From Jaltomata sinuosa (lineage: Eukaryota > Streptophyta > Magnoliopsida > Solanales > Solanaceae): a stretch of 64,000 bases of DNA. The stretch lies in assembly GCA_003996215.1 (NCBI GenBank), contig QJPP01000031.1:744001-808000 (forward strand). The letters run 5' to 3'. Positions 22,496 through 33,290 of this stretch are shown here, in pieces. The notes under the pieces are model-generated. The model did not search any database. It was not told where the DNA came from and saw nothing but the letters and a program-made list of their open reading frames with translations. The translations under genes and the position numbers were made by a program. Numbering within the stretch: the stretch's first letter is position 1; each line of letters opens with the position of its first letter.

Positions 22496-22680
22496 CAATG
22501 CCCATCATGACCACCTCTTGAATATCAATTACACCCATCATAGGAGTGAGATGGATAATACCTCCCTTTCCTAGGGCCAATTCTATAATTTTGCCAATAG
22601 TGGGGTCCTCCAAAATAACGACAAGGATCATTATAATAGGGGTTGCAACCACCAAAACCTCTAGCATTTCGGGATTTCAT
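21574..22680 (-). pseudogene. Internal ORF of H1, broken, unknown product
   Basis: An ATG at 22680, about 110 bp after the primer-site-like sequence, opens MKSRNARGFGGCNPYYNDPC and a Gly/Tyr/Arg-rich stretch. An in-frame stop follows after about 50 codons. The same frame continues with YANSGASGACDLDRSHNLTS, a helical segment ending IKQGFMDSR, and an acidic EEEEE run. A later part (21798-21574) has RFILKDSSSFESEDFINEAN and SHSNHFSILSLV, matching B and H2. I recognise no catalytic domain. The Gly/Tyr/Arg-rich start would suit nucleic-acid binding, but that is inference. It is probably the only protein of a non-autonomous Athila derivative. Confidence 0.5.
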
Positions 22681-22791
22681 AGAATCAATCAATCAAAAAA
22701 ATAAAACTAACTAAATCAAAAATAAATATTCACAAATTTAAACTAAAGTAAGTAAACTCAAATTCTAAACTAACTCAATATGCCAAATTGT

Positions 22792-22808
22792 TCCCTGGCA
22801 ACGGCGGC
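22792..22808 (-). promoter_or_regulatory. Primer binding site-like sequence of H1 (tRNA-Asp type)
   Basis: The plus strand reads CCCTGGCAACGGCGGCC, close to the CCCGGCAACGGCGCCA 3' end of plant tRNA-Asp; the minus strand is therefore a slightly decayed PBS. It marks the 5' end of the H1 internal region. The LTR expected next to it is absent: the duplicated UTR of H2 abuts it directly at 22807. Confidence 0.65.
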
Positions 22809-24690
22809 CCTCATACTCTCAACCATTCTCACCCAAAGATTTACAATCCAAAGCATACGATTCACCATTTTTTAGAGAGCAAATATTCACAACCAATTAG
22901 GCTATCAAGCCACTGATTTTGCACACTAAAAGGAAATTATAAGGAGAAAATAGAAAAAAGGACACATACCTGTGAAGTTGAAAGGCAATGAAACTATGGA
23001 ATTTGTAGAACAACATGGATGAATTTTATTTTGTACTTGAGGAGAAGAGAACTAGCCAAGTTTAAGGGCGAATTTTTCCTCTTGAAATGTTTCTTTTGAA
23101 ACTTAATACTTGGTGACTGCCCATTTACTCGCGGTCTTGTGTCCTTTTCACGTGATCGTGATGAATTAAAATTTCTTAACCCCATGCGATCATGATGGGT
23201 CCACACGATTGCAAAATGTTACTGAAATTTTACTTCATCATGATCACGATAGTCAGGAGTCACGATCGTGATTCTTTGCTGAATGCTGGATTTCCAGATT
23301 TTACACAGTGCACTATTTTCACATGCGATGGCTTGTGTGACCTGCAAACCTCCAGGTGAAAAATTCATTATTTCAGATATACTCTGCTTGGCTCTCAAAA
23401 TTATCAATTCATCTCCCTTTGTTTTGCACACCTAAAACAAATCAAAAAGATAGCAAAAAGTGAAGTAAAAAATAAAGAAAAAATTTTCAAACAATGGGTT
23501 GCCTCTCATCAAGCGCTCAATTTAATATCGCGGTGCAACGCAAATCATATCACCATTTAGATCTCTACTTGGAGGATTTGACCTTTGACCCAAATTTGAA
23601 TCAAAATTCCGGTGACAATCACGGGGTGAAGGTGAGAACATAAGAAGGCCATTTCCTTGGTGTCGCATTTTGCACTTTTTCGCCCTTAAGTGAGGAAGGT
23701 CATTTTTCCTTCTATCAACAACAAACATTAAAATAAATATACCTCGATCCTTCCCCTTTCCAAAGTCCTCCATAATCTTGATTACATTGACTTTCATCCA
23801 TTCAACTAAACTTAATGTTGAAAAATGGTTGGAGTGAGATTTGGGTGTCCCCACTCTCAAATTTGCCTCATTTATGACCCTTTCAAGATGAAACGTTGAA
23901 CTTTTCCTTGAAACTCTAGTATGATTCTTTTGATCTTTGCATCTTGATTCATGTGTGGGATGGTTAGTTGCCATAACACCTTTAAGTCATTTGAATTCAA
24001 TGTGTCCTCCTCTTTAATGGGGAAAAATCAAAACTACTATACACGATCGTGCAAGTTTCAATATAAGCACTCAATTTGGTATTCAAATTCTGGATAGTAA
24101 TTTCAGGTAGCCCCTCTTTTTGACTTCTCTTGAAATGCCTTTTGAGAAATTTCTTGAACATTGGTAGAATTCTTTCACGTTGTTCCCCATAGGCTTCAAG
24201 TTGGTGAGCTTAATTTAACAGCCATTCTTGGCTTACGATTTCATCCAAGTCAAGCTTTTCCTCATATTGGGGCTCAAGCACAACTGGCACAAACTTACCT
24301 CATAGACAGTTTCATATTTTGAAATTCTTCATCCTCATCCCCAAAGTAAATTTGATTGACCCCAATGTTTGAGACATGTTCATTTGTTAGGCTTGGAGGT
24401 TCTTCTTTACCAACTTAATCAAGAGAAGTAGACATACCCACCATGGATTGTTTGGCACGATTTGCCTCCTCTTCCTCCTTAGCTCTGCTATCCATGAAGC
24501 CTTGCTTTATGCACTGTAATCCCTCCTCTATGCTATCTTCCTTGGACAAGAGAGTTTGAAGCATGGCATACACACTCTTTAAGCTGGTATTATGTTCTTT
24601 ACTTGTCAAGTTATGACTCCTATCAAGATCACAAGCACTACTAGCACCATTCTTAGCATAAGAGGGGGGGATGATCATTAGCGCAATTTC
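22807..24690 (-). repeat. Tandem duplication, right copy (H2)
   Basis: Same-orientation repeat of 20578-22495. It begins GCCCTCATACTCTCAACC and ends at GATCATTAGCGCAATTTCC. It includes the UTR with ATCGTGATGAATT and GTCACGATCGTGATTC words (23110-23280), the hairpin block at 23492-23546 and the internal ORF. The left edge is fused to the primer site of H1. The right edge passes into a gag-C-terminus-like region not present in H1. Confidence 0.85.
23492..23546 (-). promoter_or_regulatory. Conserved stop-codon hairpin block, H2
   Basis: The minus strand reads GTTGCACCGCGATATTAAATTGAGCGCTTGATGAGAGGCAACCCATTG in shorter overlapping landmarks: GCACCGCGATAT, TAAATTGAGCGC and ATGAGAGGCAACCCAT. The TAA in the second landmark is the stop of the internal ORF (23522). 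The stem is slightly weakened by a G-U type change relative to B and H1. Confidence 0.6.
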
Positions 24691-25112
24691 CAATCTATTC
24701 CTTCATCTCTCTTTAATTGCTTAGATTTGAATTGAGAGGTGAGCCAAAACATTCTTTCTTCAAGTTGTTTGATAGCAATAGAGTGTGAATGCACGGTTTG
24801 AGCCAGACTTTCAAGATCGTACCTCAAACTCCTAATACCTTCGTTAGTGGACTCTACCTTTTCTAGCACTCTCGCAAGCATACTCTCAACTCTTGAACCA
24901 TCATTATGCACATTCCAACCTTGATTCCCATGATCTTGTCTCCCCGAACATAGGCTTGCTTTTTTGAGACCTTCATGGGAACCCATCTCATGATTTGAAG
25001 ACAATGTTTCCTTACTATATTCACTAGAACACTCCACTTCTTCTACTAATCCCACAGCCCAAACAACACCAATGGTGTTAACCATCTTAACTGTGTTGTT
25101 CATAACACTCAT
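23522..25112 (-). pseudogene. Internal ORF of H2: gag-C-terminal-like coiled coil plus unknown C-terminal region
   Basis: The N-terminal open part (25112-24678, 144 residues) has RVESMLARVLEKVESTNEGI and LAQTVHSHSIAIKQLEERM, a coiled coil like the C-terminal end of Athila Gag (compare the decayed gag of A at 12100-12360). A frame change near 24690 leads to GASSACDLDRSHNLTS and CIKQGFMDSRAKEEEE (24693-24415). After stops, the C-terminal part 23974-23522 has SHSNHFSTLSLVEWMKV and RAKKCKM...NGLLMFSPSPRDCH, ending in the hairpin block. No RT or integrase lies between primer site and UTR, so H2 is non-autonomous. It depended on, or derives from, an autonomous Athila such as A. Confidence 0.55.
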
Positions 25113-25410
25113 GGTTATGAATTCAGGGAGTGTTTTAGCGATTGATAGTTCTCTATGCCTTCGTGCACCATTCTTCCTCCATTAATCAATTTCTTTAGCA
25201 GAGGTAGCACCCATTGCCCCCTCGTCTCCCTACATCAACAACCTATGGTCTACTATATTCACCTCAACAAGTACATATGGGTCGAGTGAGAAGTATTTGG
25301 TATTCCTAGATACAACCTGTTCAAATAAAAAACAACAAACAAAATAAAAGAACAAGTACTCTACAAGGTAATTTCAAATCTACAATCAAAAATAGCTATC
25401 AACTTAAGTC

Positions 25411-25426
25411 CCCAGCAACGGCGCCA
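25411..25426 (-). promoter_or_regulatory. Primer binding site of H2 (tRNA-Asp)
   Basis: The plus strand is CCCAGCAACGGCGCCA, so the minus strand reads TGGCGCCGTTGCTGGG, complementary to the 3' end of plant tRNA-Asp with one mismatch. It lies 7 bp inside the LTR end, the usual place for an Athila/Tat element. Confidence 0.85.
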
Positions 25427-25433
25427 TTTTTTA

Positions 25434-26919
25434 TGAACGCTCAAATCGTGCTCCCCAAAGTTGGAGGTCACAGCGATCGTGCAGCAAAACAAAATATATA
25501 ATTCCCAACAGGTGTTGGGGTTGTACCCAAGGGACTTGGAGCTAGCTAAATGAAGATTATATCAAAGTGAGTTCAAAAAGAGAGGAAGTGCTTAAACATG
25601 AAAATAAAAGGTTGGGGGAATTGGGATGTTGTCACTACAATCATAATTTGAATCAAAGCAAATAAATGAAAGCGGGTGTACCAAATTGAGTAGGTGACTA
25701 GGGATGTGTATCCAATGGAGCTTTAATGTGGGATAGGATGTTTGCCTTTTCACACATATTATTGCTTATTGACATAGGTAGCCTTGGTCATGAGTGTGGT
25801 TGTTTATCTCTCGAACAACAACCACATATCCAATAATCTCAGTTAGAGCACTATCGGTTAAATCAAATAAACAACCAAGATCAAACTTGGGGAGGTCACA
25901 CTATATCTAGCTTAGACCCTTAAATGGGTGATTCCGTTGATATGAGCTATTTCTAGCCTCAAATCTGAATGGAGTCCCAAGTTCCCACTAGTAATATCAC
26001 ATATGAAACCATGAAATTCTTTCTTAAGCAACAACATAGTCAAGTAATGAAAATTAATGTTTGCAACCACAAATTTTAGGATTAAAACTTGGTGAAACTA
26101 CTAGACCCATATCAAATAAGCAAGAATTAGCAACACTCACACCCATTTTTCAAGAACACATTATCAACACATCCCTAGACAAATGAAATTGGCCACTCAT
26201 AGCAAAGGAGAGAGATATACCAAATGGGTAAGTCAAAATCCTCTTCATTGGAGCTGAATTTCAAGTTTTAAGCTCAATTTGAGTACACAAATGGTTAACC
26301 AAGAGAATGGATTCAAACCCTATTATCTTTGGAGAGGAAAACTTGTTCTCAAGGTAAAAATCATTCTAAAATATTCAGGTCTGAAGCATCCTCTCTATAA
26401 TTTTTCCTAAATTGGCATTTTATAGTTTCCCAAAATGTCACTAAAATTTAGGACAAAATTGCCCTTTGGGAGGTGTGCGGCGTGATGTGCAGTTCAAATG
26501 TCATGATGTGTGCATCTTACACCCTCTTTAGTTGGACAAGTGACTTCAGCTAACTTTGGGAGCTTTATGCGAAGGGGGTTTGGTTTGCACCTTAGGATAT
26601 GTGCGTCGCACAGCGACTGCCCCCTTTAATAGATTCTTCAGTGGCTTTTGAAGCTTTATGAGAAAGAGGTGAGGTTCGAACCTCGGCTTGTGCGAGTTAC
26701 ACGGCCATCGCATCTCAGGTCAGAATATCCAGCTTTTCCGAACACTTCACACTTCACTCCTTTTGAGTTCTTTTTGGGTCCATTTCCTTATTTCTCATCA
26801 TTTATCCAAAGTACCTGTATAGACATCAATAAAGGTCATAAGAACCTCTAAATCTATTCCAAACATATCAATAATTCATGGATATAGGCTCAATAAGTTG
26901 GTAGATTACTGACTTATCA
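25434..26919 (-). repeat. 5' LTR of H2
   Basis: On the minus strand the LTR starts TGATAAGTCAGTAATC at 26919 and ends ...GAGCGTTCA at 25434, next to the primer site; length about 1486 bp. The start resembles the B LTR (TGATAAGTTGGTATTC). Near the end both contain the same run of GTACCCAAGGG and AGAGCACGATTTG-like words. GCGACGCACA/GTGCGAGT-type words lie at 26470-26710. Outside 26919 element D begins at once. Confidence 0.8.
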
Positions 26920-27884
26920 GCATGCATATTGAGAAATTGAGATTTTGTATGTGGTCTCAAAGACCTCCATGGACCTTGCCGATCCAGGTTAGGGGCTACA
27001 GGCTGAGATTGCTAGAGGAGGAGTATATAGGGGAGTAGATGTATATGGGGGAATCCTTCTATGGGTCCTACCTGCTGGGACTACAGGCACCGAAAGAGAT
27101 GCATACGGTACCACTAGCACTTCATATCATATCATATATTGTTTGCGCCCTTGTTTGCTATTTGTTTGGTGTACGCTCCAGTAGTATGGAATATCAGAGG
27201 GTTTTTTTTCACTTATATGTATTCCTTGGGTGTGTGGGCGCTCGTTGGGATTGTAGGTGGATTAGTTTACTTACTCCTACTGTAATTACCTACTAGATTT
27301 CTTATGATCATCCTTACCTTGTGGATTGTATTATTAGCATGCTTATGTTTAGTTCCCTTTCTTTCCTTCCTATTATTTGAGGTTATTGGTACACCGCCCT
27401 GCTCGTTAAACTTTCTGTATATATAGTTGTTGCAAGGATTAAGGTGCATTCCTTACTCCTTCACCTGCGTTCTATGATATATCCTATGTGGCTAGTATCG
27501 CTTACTTGTATTCTTTTATGCCTTTTCCTTGTTGCTAGCTTTCGTATATTTTTCTCTATTTGCTTTTGTGACCTTTTCTTTCTTATCAACTACTTATGGC
27601 TATTATATTTTATATATGCTCAATCGGCCAATGATGCCTATTGAGTACCCATTGCTTTGCAATTGGTGCTCATACTACACTTCTGTATATTCCTGGTGCA
27701 AATCCTAGTGTGAGTTATCGTCATTAACATAGTGACTGAGTATGAGCCTGATCACATTCTATACCAGCAACCTATGGACCAGGGAGCAGCCCAGTTGCCA
27801 ACAGGGCCAGTAAAAGAATTTGTATCAGCGCCAGCACCACCCTCATCTCCTACCTCAGATATTCAGAGCGTGCTTCTTTAGTTA
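26920..27884 (+). repeat. LTR and leader remnant of Ty3 element D
   Basis: No gene. The stretch has the composition of the right half of a chromovirus LTR (T-rich 27120-27620) and a leader (27640-27880) with ACTACACTTCTGTATATTCC. I cannot identify a clean LTR end or a primer site, and the left end is cut at the H2 LTR. Confidence 0.4.
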
Positions 27885-28960
27885 TTGATTATGGTTGGGG
27901 GTCAGCCTTCTAATATGTCCCAGGCATCTGCTCAGGGGGAAGTCATCGGTGTACAGAGTTCAGGAGTGCAGTCAGCTATTGTGGCTCCCCATGCACAGGT
28001 TCTGTCAGTGCCTACAATTTCTCAGCATCTTGCTCCTCGCCCAGTTATGATAGAGTCAGAGCATAAGGCTCTGGGCCAGTTTCAGAGATTATCCTCACTG
28101 AGGTTCTCCAGTACTCCCAGACAGGATGCTTATGACTTTATTTCTACTTGTGAGGAGATGCTTTATCATCTTGTTCTATTGGATACTCATGGAGTAGGTT
28201 TTACTACCTATCAGCTAGAGGGCCTATGTAGCTTGTAGACCTTCTAAGTCTCCTCAGTTGACTTGGAGAGAGTTCTATGAGGCCTTTATGGCCAAGTTCT
28301 TACCTTAAGAGTTACCGTGAGCATCGTAGAGAGTTGTTCACCTAATTGATATAGGGGTCTATGACAGTGTTCGAGTATGAGACCCATTTTCACTAGTTGG
28401 CTCCATTTGGGACTATGATTATTCCTAGAGCGCCAGACAGGGTTCGTCGGTTTTTTTGGGGGTTGAGAATCAAACTTTGAAAGGCTGCAGAGATACTAGT
28501 TGCTAGTGGGAGACAATGTCAAGCTATAGTAGACCATGCCCGCACTGTAAAGAATTTGCATCATCAGGACCTAGGGGCCAGAGATAAGAGGCCACGGCAT
28601 CAGGGCAGTTACAGTGGTTCTTGCTTTGGCGGTAGAGGTTCAGGCCAGTGGGGCAGAGGATCTCAACCACAACAGCACCATGGTCAGTCTAGCCGGCCAG
28701 TTCATGCATCACTTGAAACTTCAGGTGGGCCTCAGTTTGATCATAGTTATGGTACTTAGCATGGTTATATTGGTAAGTCATTGAGGGGTACATCATATGG
28801 GGCATCAAGCCATAATATCCATACAAGTTCATCCAGTTCATCTCGACAGTATGGGTTGTCAAGGCCATGCTATAAGTTATCATTAGTCATTTTGCCAGAG
28901 AGTGCCCCTAGTGGGGTACAGTTTAGATAGTCCCTCAGCTGGATAAGCCATTGAGATTAG
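27885..28960 (+). pseudogene. Gag of Ty3 chromovirus D, broken
   Basis: The open part 27885-28238 has the linker SIQHLAPRP-like region and GQFQRLSSLRFSSTPRQDAY followed by FISTCEEMLYHL, the start of a retrotransposon gag domain. After a stop, WREFYEAFMAKFLP (near 28265-28310) is the gag core motif. The Gln/Gly/Ser-rich nucleic-acid-binding region follows at 28556-28759 (GSCFGGRGSGQWGRG). The expected CCHC knuckle after SRPCYK near 28860 is degraded: the second cysteine is lost. At least five stops are present. Confidence 0.75.
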
Positions 28961-29089
28961 TGTAGCCACCGGTCAGAGGAAGTGGTATCCCTGGTAGAAG
29001 TAATGCCCAGCATGGCAGGGCAAGAGATCGGGATGACAATTGGTCTGGTAGAGGTTAGCGTCAATTCTATGCGATCCCTGGTAGACCAG

Positions 29090-30930
29090 AGGTGGAGGCC
29101 TCAGATACGGTGATCACAGGTATGATTTTTATCTGCCGCCAGTCAGCTTTAGCATTGTTTGATCCAGGTTCTTCATACTCATATGTTTCTTCCTACTTTG
29201 TTCCTTCTTTAGGGTTAGCTAGTGAGCCTTTATCTGTTCTAGTATCTTATTCTACACCAGTAGACAATTCTTTAGTAGTGGATCAGATTTTTAGATCTTG
29301 CTTGATAGTTATTGGTGATCTTGAGACTTGGGCTGACTTGATAATTTTTAGATATGCTAGACTTTGATGTGATTCTGGGCATGGACTGGTTATCCCTTCA
29401 CCAAGCAGATTTTGATTTTTATGCCAAGACCGTTACCATAGTCCTGCCCGGCATATCCCCAGTTGTGTGGCAGGATTCTGTTGTCCATGCATCATCTGGG
29501 ATCATTTCTTATCTCTGGGATAGGAGGTTGATTTCGTGCAGGTGTTTGGCTTATCTAGTATATGCCATGGATGTTAGCACTGATACTTCTTCTCCCGAGT
29601 CGGTCCCTATGGTTAGAGAGTTTTTAGATGTGTTTTTGATCGACCTACCAGGCCTTCCACCTGAGTGTGATATAGACTTTTCCATTGAGTTAAATCTGAG
29701 TACCAGGCCCATTTCCATTACTCTATATCATATGACTCCAGCTGAGTTCAGGGAGCTTAAGGTTCAGCTTTAGGACTTGTTAGCTATGGGTTTTATCAAG
29801 CCGAGTGTGTCACCTTTAGGTGCTCCAGTTCTGTTTGTGAAGAAGAAAGATGGTTCGATGCGGATGTCTATTAATTATAGGCAGCTGAATAAGGTAACTA
29901 TAAAGAACAAGTATCCAAAATCGCATATAGATGACTTGTTTGATCAGCTCCAGGGTGCAGCACTGTTTGCTAAGATATATTTGAGGTCAAGATACTACCA
30001 GTTGAGGATTAGGGCTAAGGGCATCCCTAAGACAGCATTTAGGACACGTTATAGCCATTATGAGTTCCTGGTGATGTCTTTTAGGTTGACTAATGCCCCC
30101 GTAGCTTTTATGGACTTGATGCATCGACTGCTCAAGCCATACTTAGATTTGTTTGTGATGGTCTTCATTGATGACATATTGATATACTCGCGGAGTGTAG
30201 AGGATCATGAGCAGCATTTGAGGTTCGTACTCCAGACTTTGAGAGATCATCGGCTTTATACAAAGTTCTCAAAGTGTGAGTTTTAGCTTGAGTTAGTAGC
30301 ATTTCTAGGACAAGTGGTGTCTAAGGATAGGATTAGAGTAGACCCAGGGAAGATTGCAGCCGTTCATGGTTGGCCAAGGCCTACAAATCCTACTGAGGTT
30401 TGCAGTTTTGTTAGGTTAGCAGGATACTATAGGCGGTTTGTTGAGGGATTTTCTTTCATAGAAGCACTTTTAACTAGGCTGACTAGGAAGGATGTCTCAT
30501 TTTAGTGGTTTGATCAGTGCGAGGATAGATTCCTGAGGGTTAAGGCCTTATCGACTTTAGCTCCAGTGTTGACATTGCCAGTTGAGGGTCAGGCCTTCTC
30601 AGTGTATTATGATGCTTCATCATTTGGTCTTGGTTGTGTATTGATGTAGTAGGGTCATGTGATAGCTTATGCGTCGAAGCAGTTGAAGGATCACGAGCGT
30701 AACTACCCCACTCATGACTTGGGATTAGAAGCGATAGTCTTTGGACTCAAGCTCTGGAGGCACTACCTATATAGAGTTCACTGTGAGATCTACATCGACC
30801 ACCATAGTCTTCAGTACATTATGAGTTAGCTAGAGCTGAATTCTAAGCAGCGGAGATGGGTTGAGTTACTAAAGGAATATGACTTCACTATTCTATACCA
30901 TCTAGGTAAAGCAAACGTGGTAGCGTATGC
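29090..30930 (+). pseudogene. Protease, reverse transcriptase and RNase H of chromovirus D
   Basis: Protease: ALALFDPGSSYSYVS (DPGS in place of the more usual D-S/T-G) at 29140-29200 and FDVILGMDWLSLHQADFD at 29360-29420. RT: FIKPSVSPLGAPVLFVKKKDGS, INYRQLNKVTIKNKYP, and the active site FIDDILIYS (30163-30189) with both aspartates. The connection follows at 30314-30505 (GWPRPTNPTEVCSFVRLAGYY). RNase H is at about 30590-30930 (YDASSFGLGCVL, HLGKANVVAYALS; the D in VADALS is Y). Stops interrupt at 29774, 30284, 30504 and later. This is the pol of a plant chromovirus, Tekay/Del-like by its linker sequences. Confidence 0.85.
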
Positions 30931-32443
30931 CTTGAGCTGGAAGGCAGTTAGTATGGGAAGTTTGGCTTCTCTTTTAGTTTTGGAGCGACTGTTGGCCTTA
31001 GACATCCAGTCCTTCGCTAACCATCTGGTTAGGCTTGACTTTTCAGATCCCAGCAGAGTTCTTTCCAGTGTTAAGATCCATTTTACTCTGGTTAATCAGA
31101 TTCAACAGCATCAGTTTGAGGATCAGCATTTCTGTGACATTTGTGATTAGGTTTCTCAGAGAGAGGCCAATAGGGCTACTTTAGATTCTGACGGTATTTT
31201 GAGGTTTGATGGTCTCCTTTGTGTTTTGAGAGTAAAGGATTTGATTCTGTTGATCCTCTATGAGGCTCATTATTCCAAGTACTCCATCCATCCGAATACA
31301 GCTAATATGTATAGAGATTTAAGGCAGCTTTATTGGTGGAGTGGTATGAAGAGAGACATAGCGGCGTTTATATCTCGGTGCTTGAACTATCAGCAGGTTA
31401 AGTTCAACCACATGAGACCTGGTAGATTAATGTAGAGACTTCCCATTCCTGAGTAGAAGTGATAAGAGATCACCATGGACTTCATAGCACGGTTTCCACA
31501 TACTTCTCGAAGGTTTGACTCTATTTGGGTTTTTGTTGATAAGTTGACTAAGTTTGCACACTTCTTGTCAGTTCATTCTTCCTATAGTGCAAAGAGGTTA
31601 GCTTAAATTTATCTCCATGAGGTTGTCCATTTGCATGGGGTTCCAACTTCTATCATTTCAAATTGTGGTACTCAGTTTACATCTCAATTTTGGAGGACCA
31701 TTAAGTGAGAGACGGGTATAGAGGTTCATCTCAGCACTGTATTCCACCCTCAGAAAGATGGCCAGTTCGAGAAGACTATCCACGTCCTGGAGGACATGTT
31801 ACGGGCATGTGTTCTTGACTTTAGGGGTACATGGGATCAGTATGTGCCTTTGGCAGAGTTTGCTTATAATAATAGTTATCACTCGAGTATTTGCATGGCA
31901 CCTTTTGAGGCATTGTATGATAGGCATTGCAGATCACCAGTGGGTTGGTTTGATGGTTTTGAGTCTTGGTTGGAGTACAACTCTACTTCGTGACTCCTAA
32001 GACAGAGTTCCAATGATTCAGGATAGACTCAGGGCAACTTAGAGTAGGTAGAAGAGCTACGCAGACCGTAGACTTCATGCCTTAAAGTTCTGTGTGGGTG
32101 ATCGGATTTTCCTTTGAGTGTCACCTATGAAGGGTGTGATGAGATTTGGCAGGTGGGACAAGCTCAACCCCAGGTATATAAGGCCATTTGAGATTCTTTA
32201 GAGGGTTGGTAGTGTTACTTATCTATTAGCCTTGCCTCCTATGTTCTCAGCTATGCACCCAGTCTTCTATGTATCCATACTACACCATTATGTTTTGGAT
32301 AAGACAAATGTGTTACACTGGGATTCAGTGCAGTTAGATGAGAGTTTGGCTTTTGTTCAGGAGCCGGTAGCCATCCTAGCCAAAGATATTAGGAGATTGA
32401 GGTCTATAGAGGTTCATGTGGTTAAGGTTCAGTAGAGGCACCA
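30931..32443 (+). pseudogene. Integrase and C-terminal region of chromovirus D, 3'-truncated
   Basis: The zinc-binding part HYSKYSIHPNTANMYRDLRQ and LNYQQVK (31270-31400) has lost one cysteine (C-x2-C reads CLNYQQ). The catalytic core begins ITMDFIARFPHTS. The second catalytic aspartate is changed: ISNCGTQFTSQFW replaces the usual ISDRGTQF. The C-terminal part has HPVFYVSILHHYV and EEPVAILAKDIRRLRS, the chromodomain-like end, and breaks at about 32443 inside VVKVQ.RHQ. From there the sequence belongs to the RT of element E. Several in-frame stops are present. Confidence 0.85.
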
Positions 32444-33290
32444 GACATTTTGGATTACTCCAAGATCAAGGAGGAACATGCAGGTCATCTTCGCATTGTC
32501 TTGGGAATTTTGAAGGAGAAGCAGTTGTATCAAAGTTCTCAAAATGTGAGTTTTGGTTGTCTTTGGTTACCTTCCTATGGCATGTAGTCTCGGAAAAGGG
32601 GTTGATGGTAGATCCCCATAAGATTAAGGCGGTTAAGAGTTAGGTTTGTCCTAGCTCTATGATGGAGGTTAGAAGCTTCGTGGGTCTTGCTAGTTACTAT
32701 CACAAGTTTGTCAAAAAAATTGCTTCTATTGCTACCCACTTGACAAGGTTGACTCAGAAGGAGGTGCTATTTGTTTGGTCAGATAAGTGTGAGGAGAGCT
32801 TCCAAAAGCTCAAGACACTATTGACTACGGCTCTTATTCTTTAATTATTGGTTGAAGGTAAGGATTTTATTATATTTTATGATATTTCACATTTGGGTTT
32901 TGGTGTTGTGTTGATATAGGACGGGAATATCATTGCTTATGCTTCGATTCAATTGAAGTCTCATGAAAAAAATTACCCAACTCATGATTTGGAGTTGGTA
33001 GCGTTGGTGTTTGCACTTAAGATTTGAAGACATTATCTTTATGGTGTCAAGTATGAGGTATTCATAGACTATCATAGCTTGCAGCATGTGTTCACGCAAA
33101 GAGATTTAAACTTGATACAGAGGAGATGGATGGAGTTGTTGAAAGACTATGATGTAACCATACAGTATCATCTGGGTAAGGCCAATGTGGTAGCAGACGC
33201 ATTGAGCCGAAAAGTTGTAAATATAGGCAGTTTGGCCTGTTTGAGGGTATCAAGGAGACCATGGCTAGGGAGTTTCAAAATCTAGTATCT
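32444..33290 (+). pseudogene. RT (C-terminal part) and RNase H of Ty3 element E, 5'-truncated
   Basis: The sequence enters in the middle of RT, just after the active-site aspartates: it starts at the equivalent of ILVYS and reads KEEHAGHLRIVLGILKEKQL, then in another frame VSKFSKCEFWLSLVTFLWHVV and KGLMVDPHKIKAVKS. The connection has VRSFVGLASYYHKFVKKIASI. RNase H (32850-33250) ends YHLGKANVVADALSRKVV. The YxDD box, gag and protease of this element are missing. It is closely related to, but distinct from, D. Confidence 0.85.
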
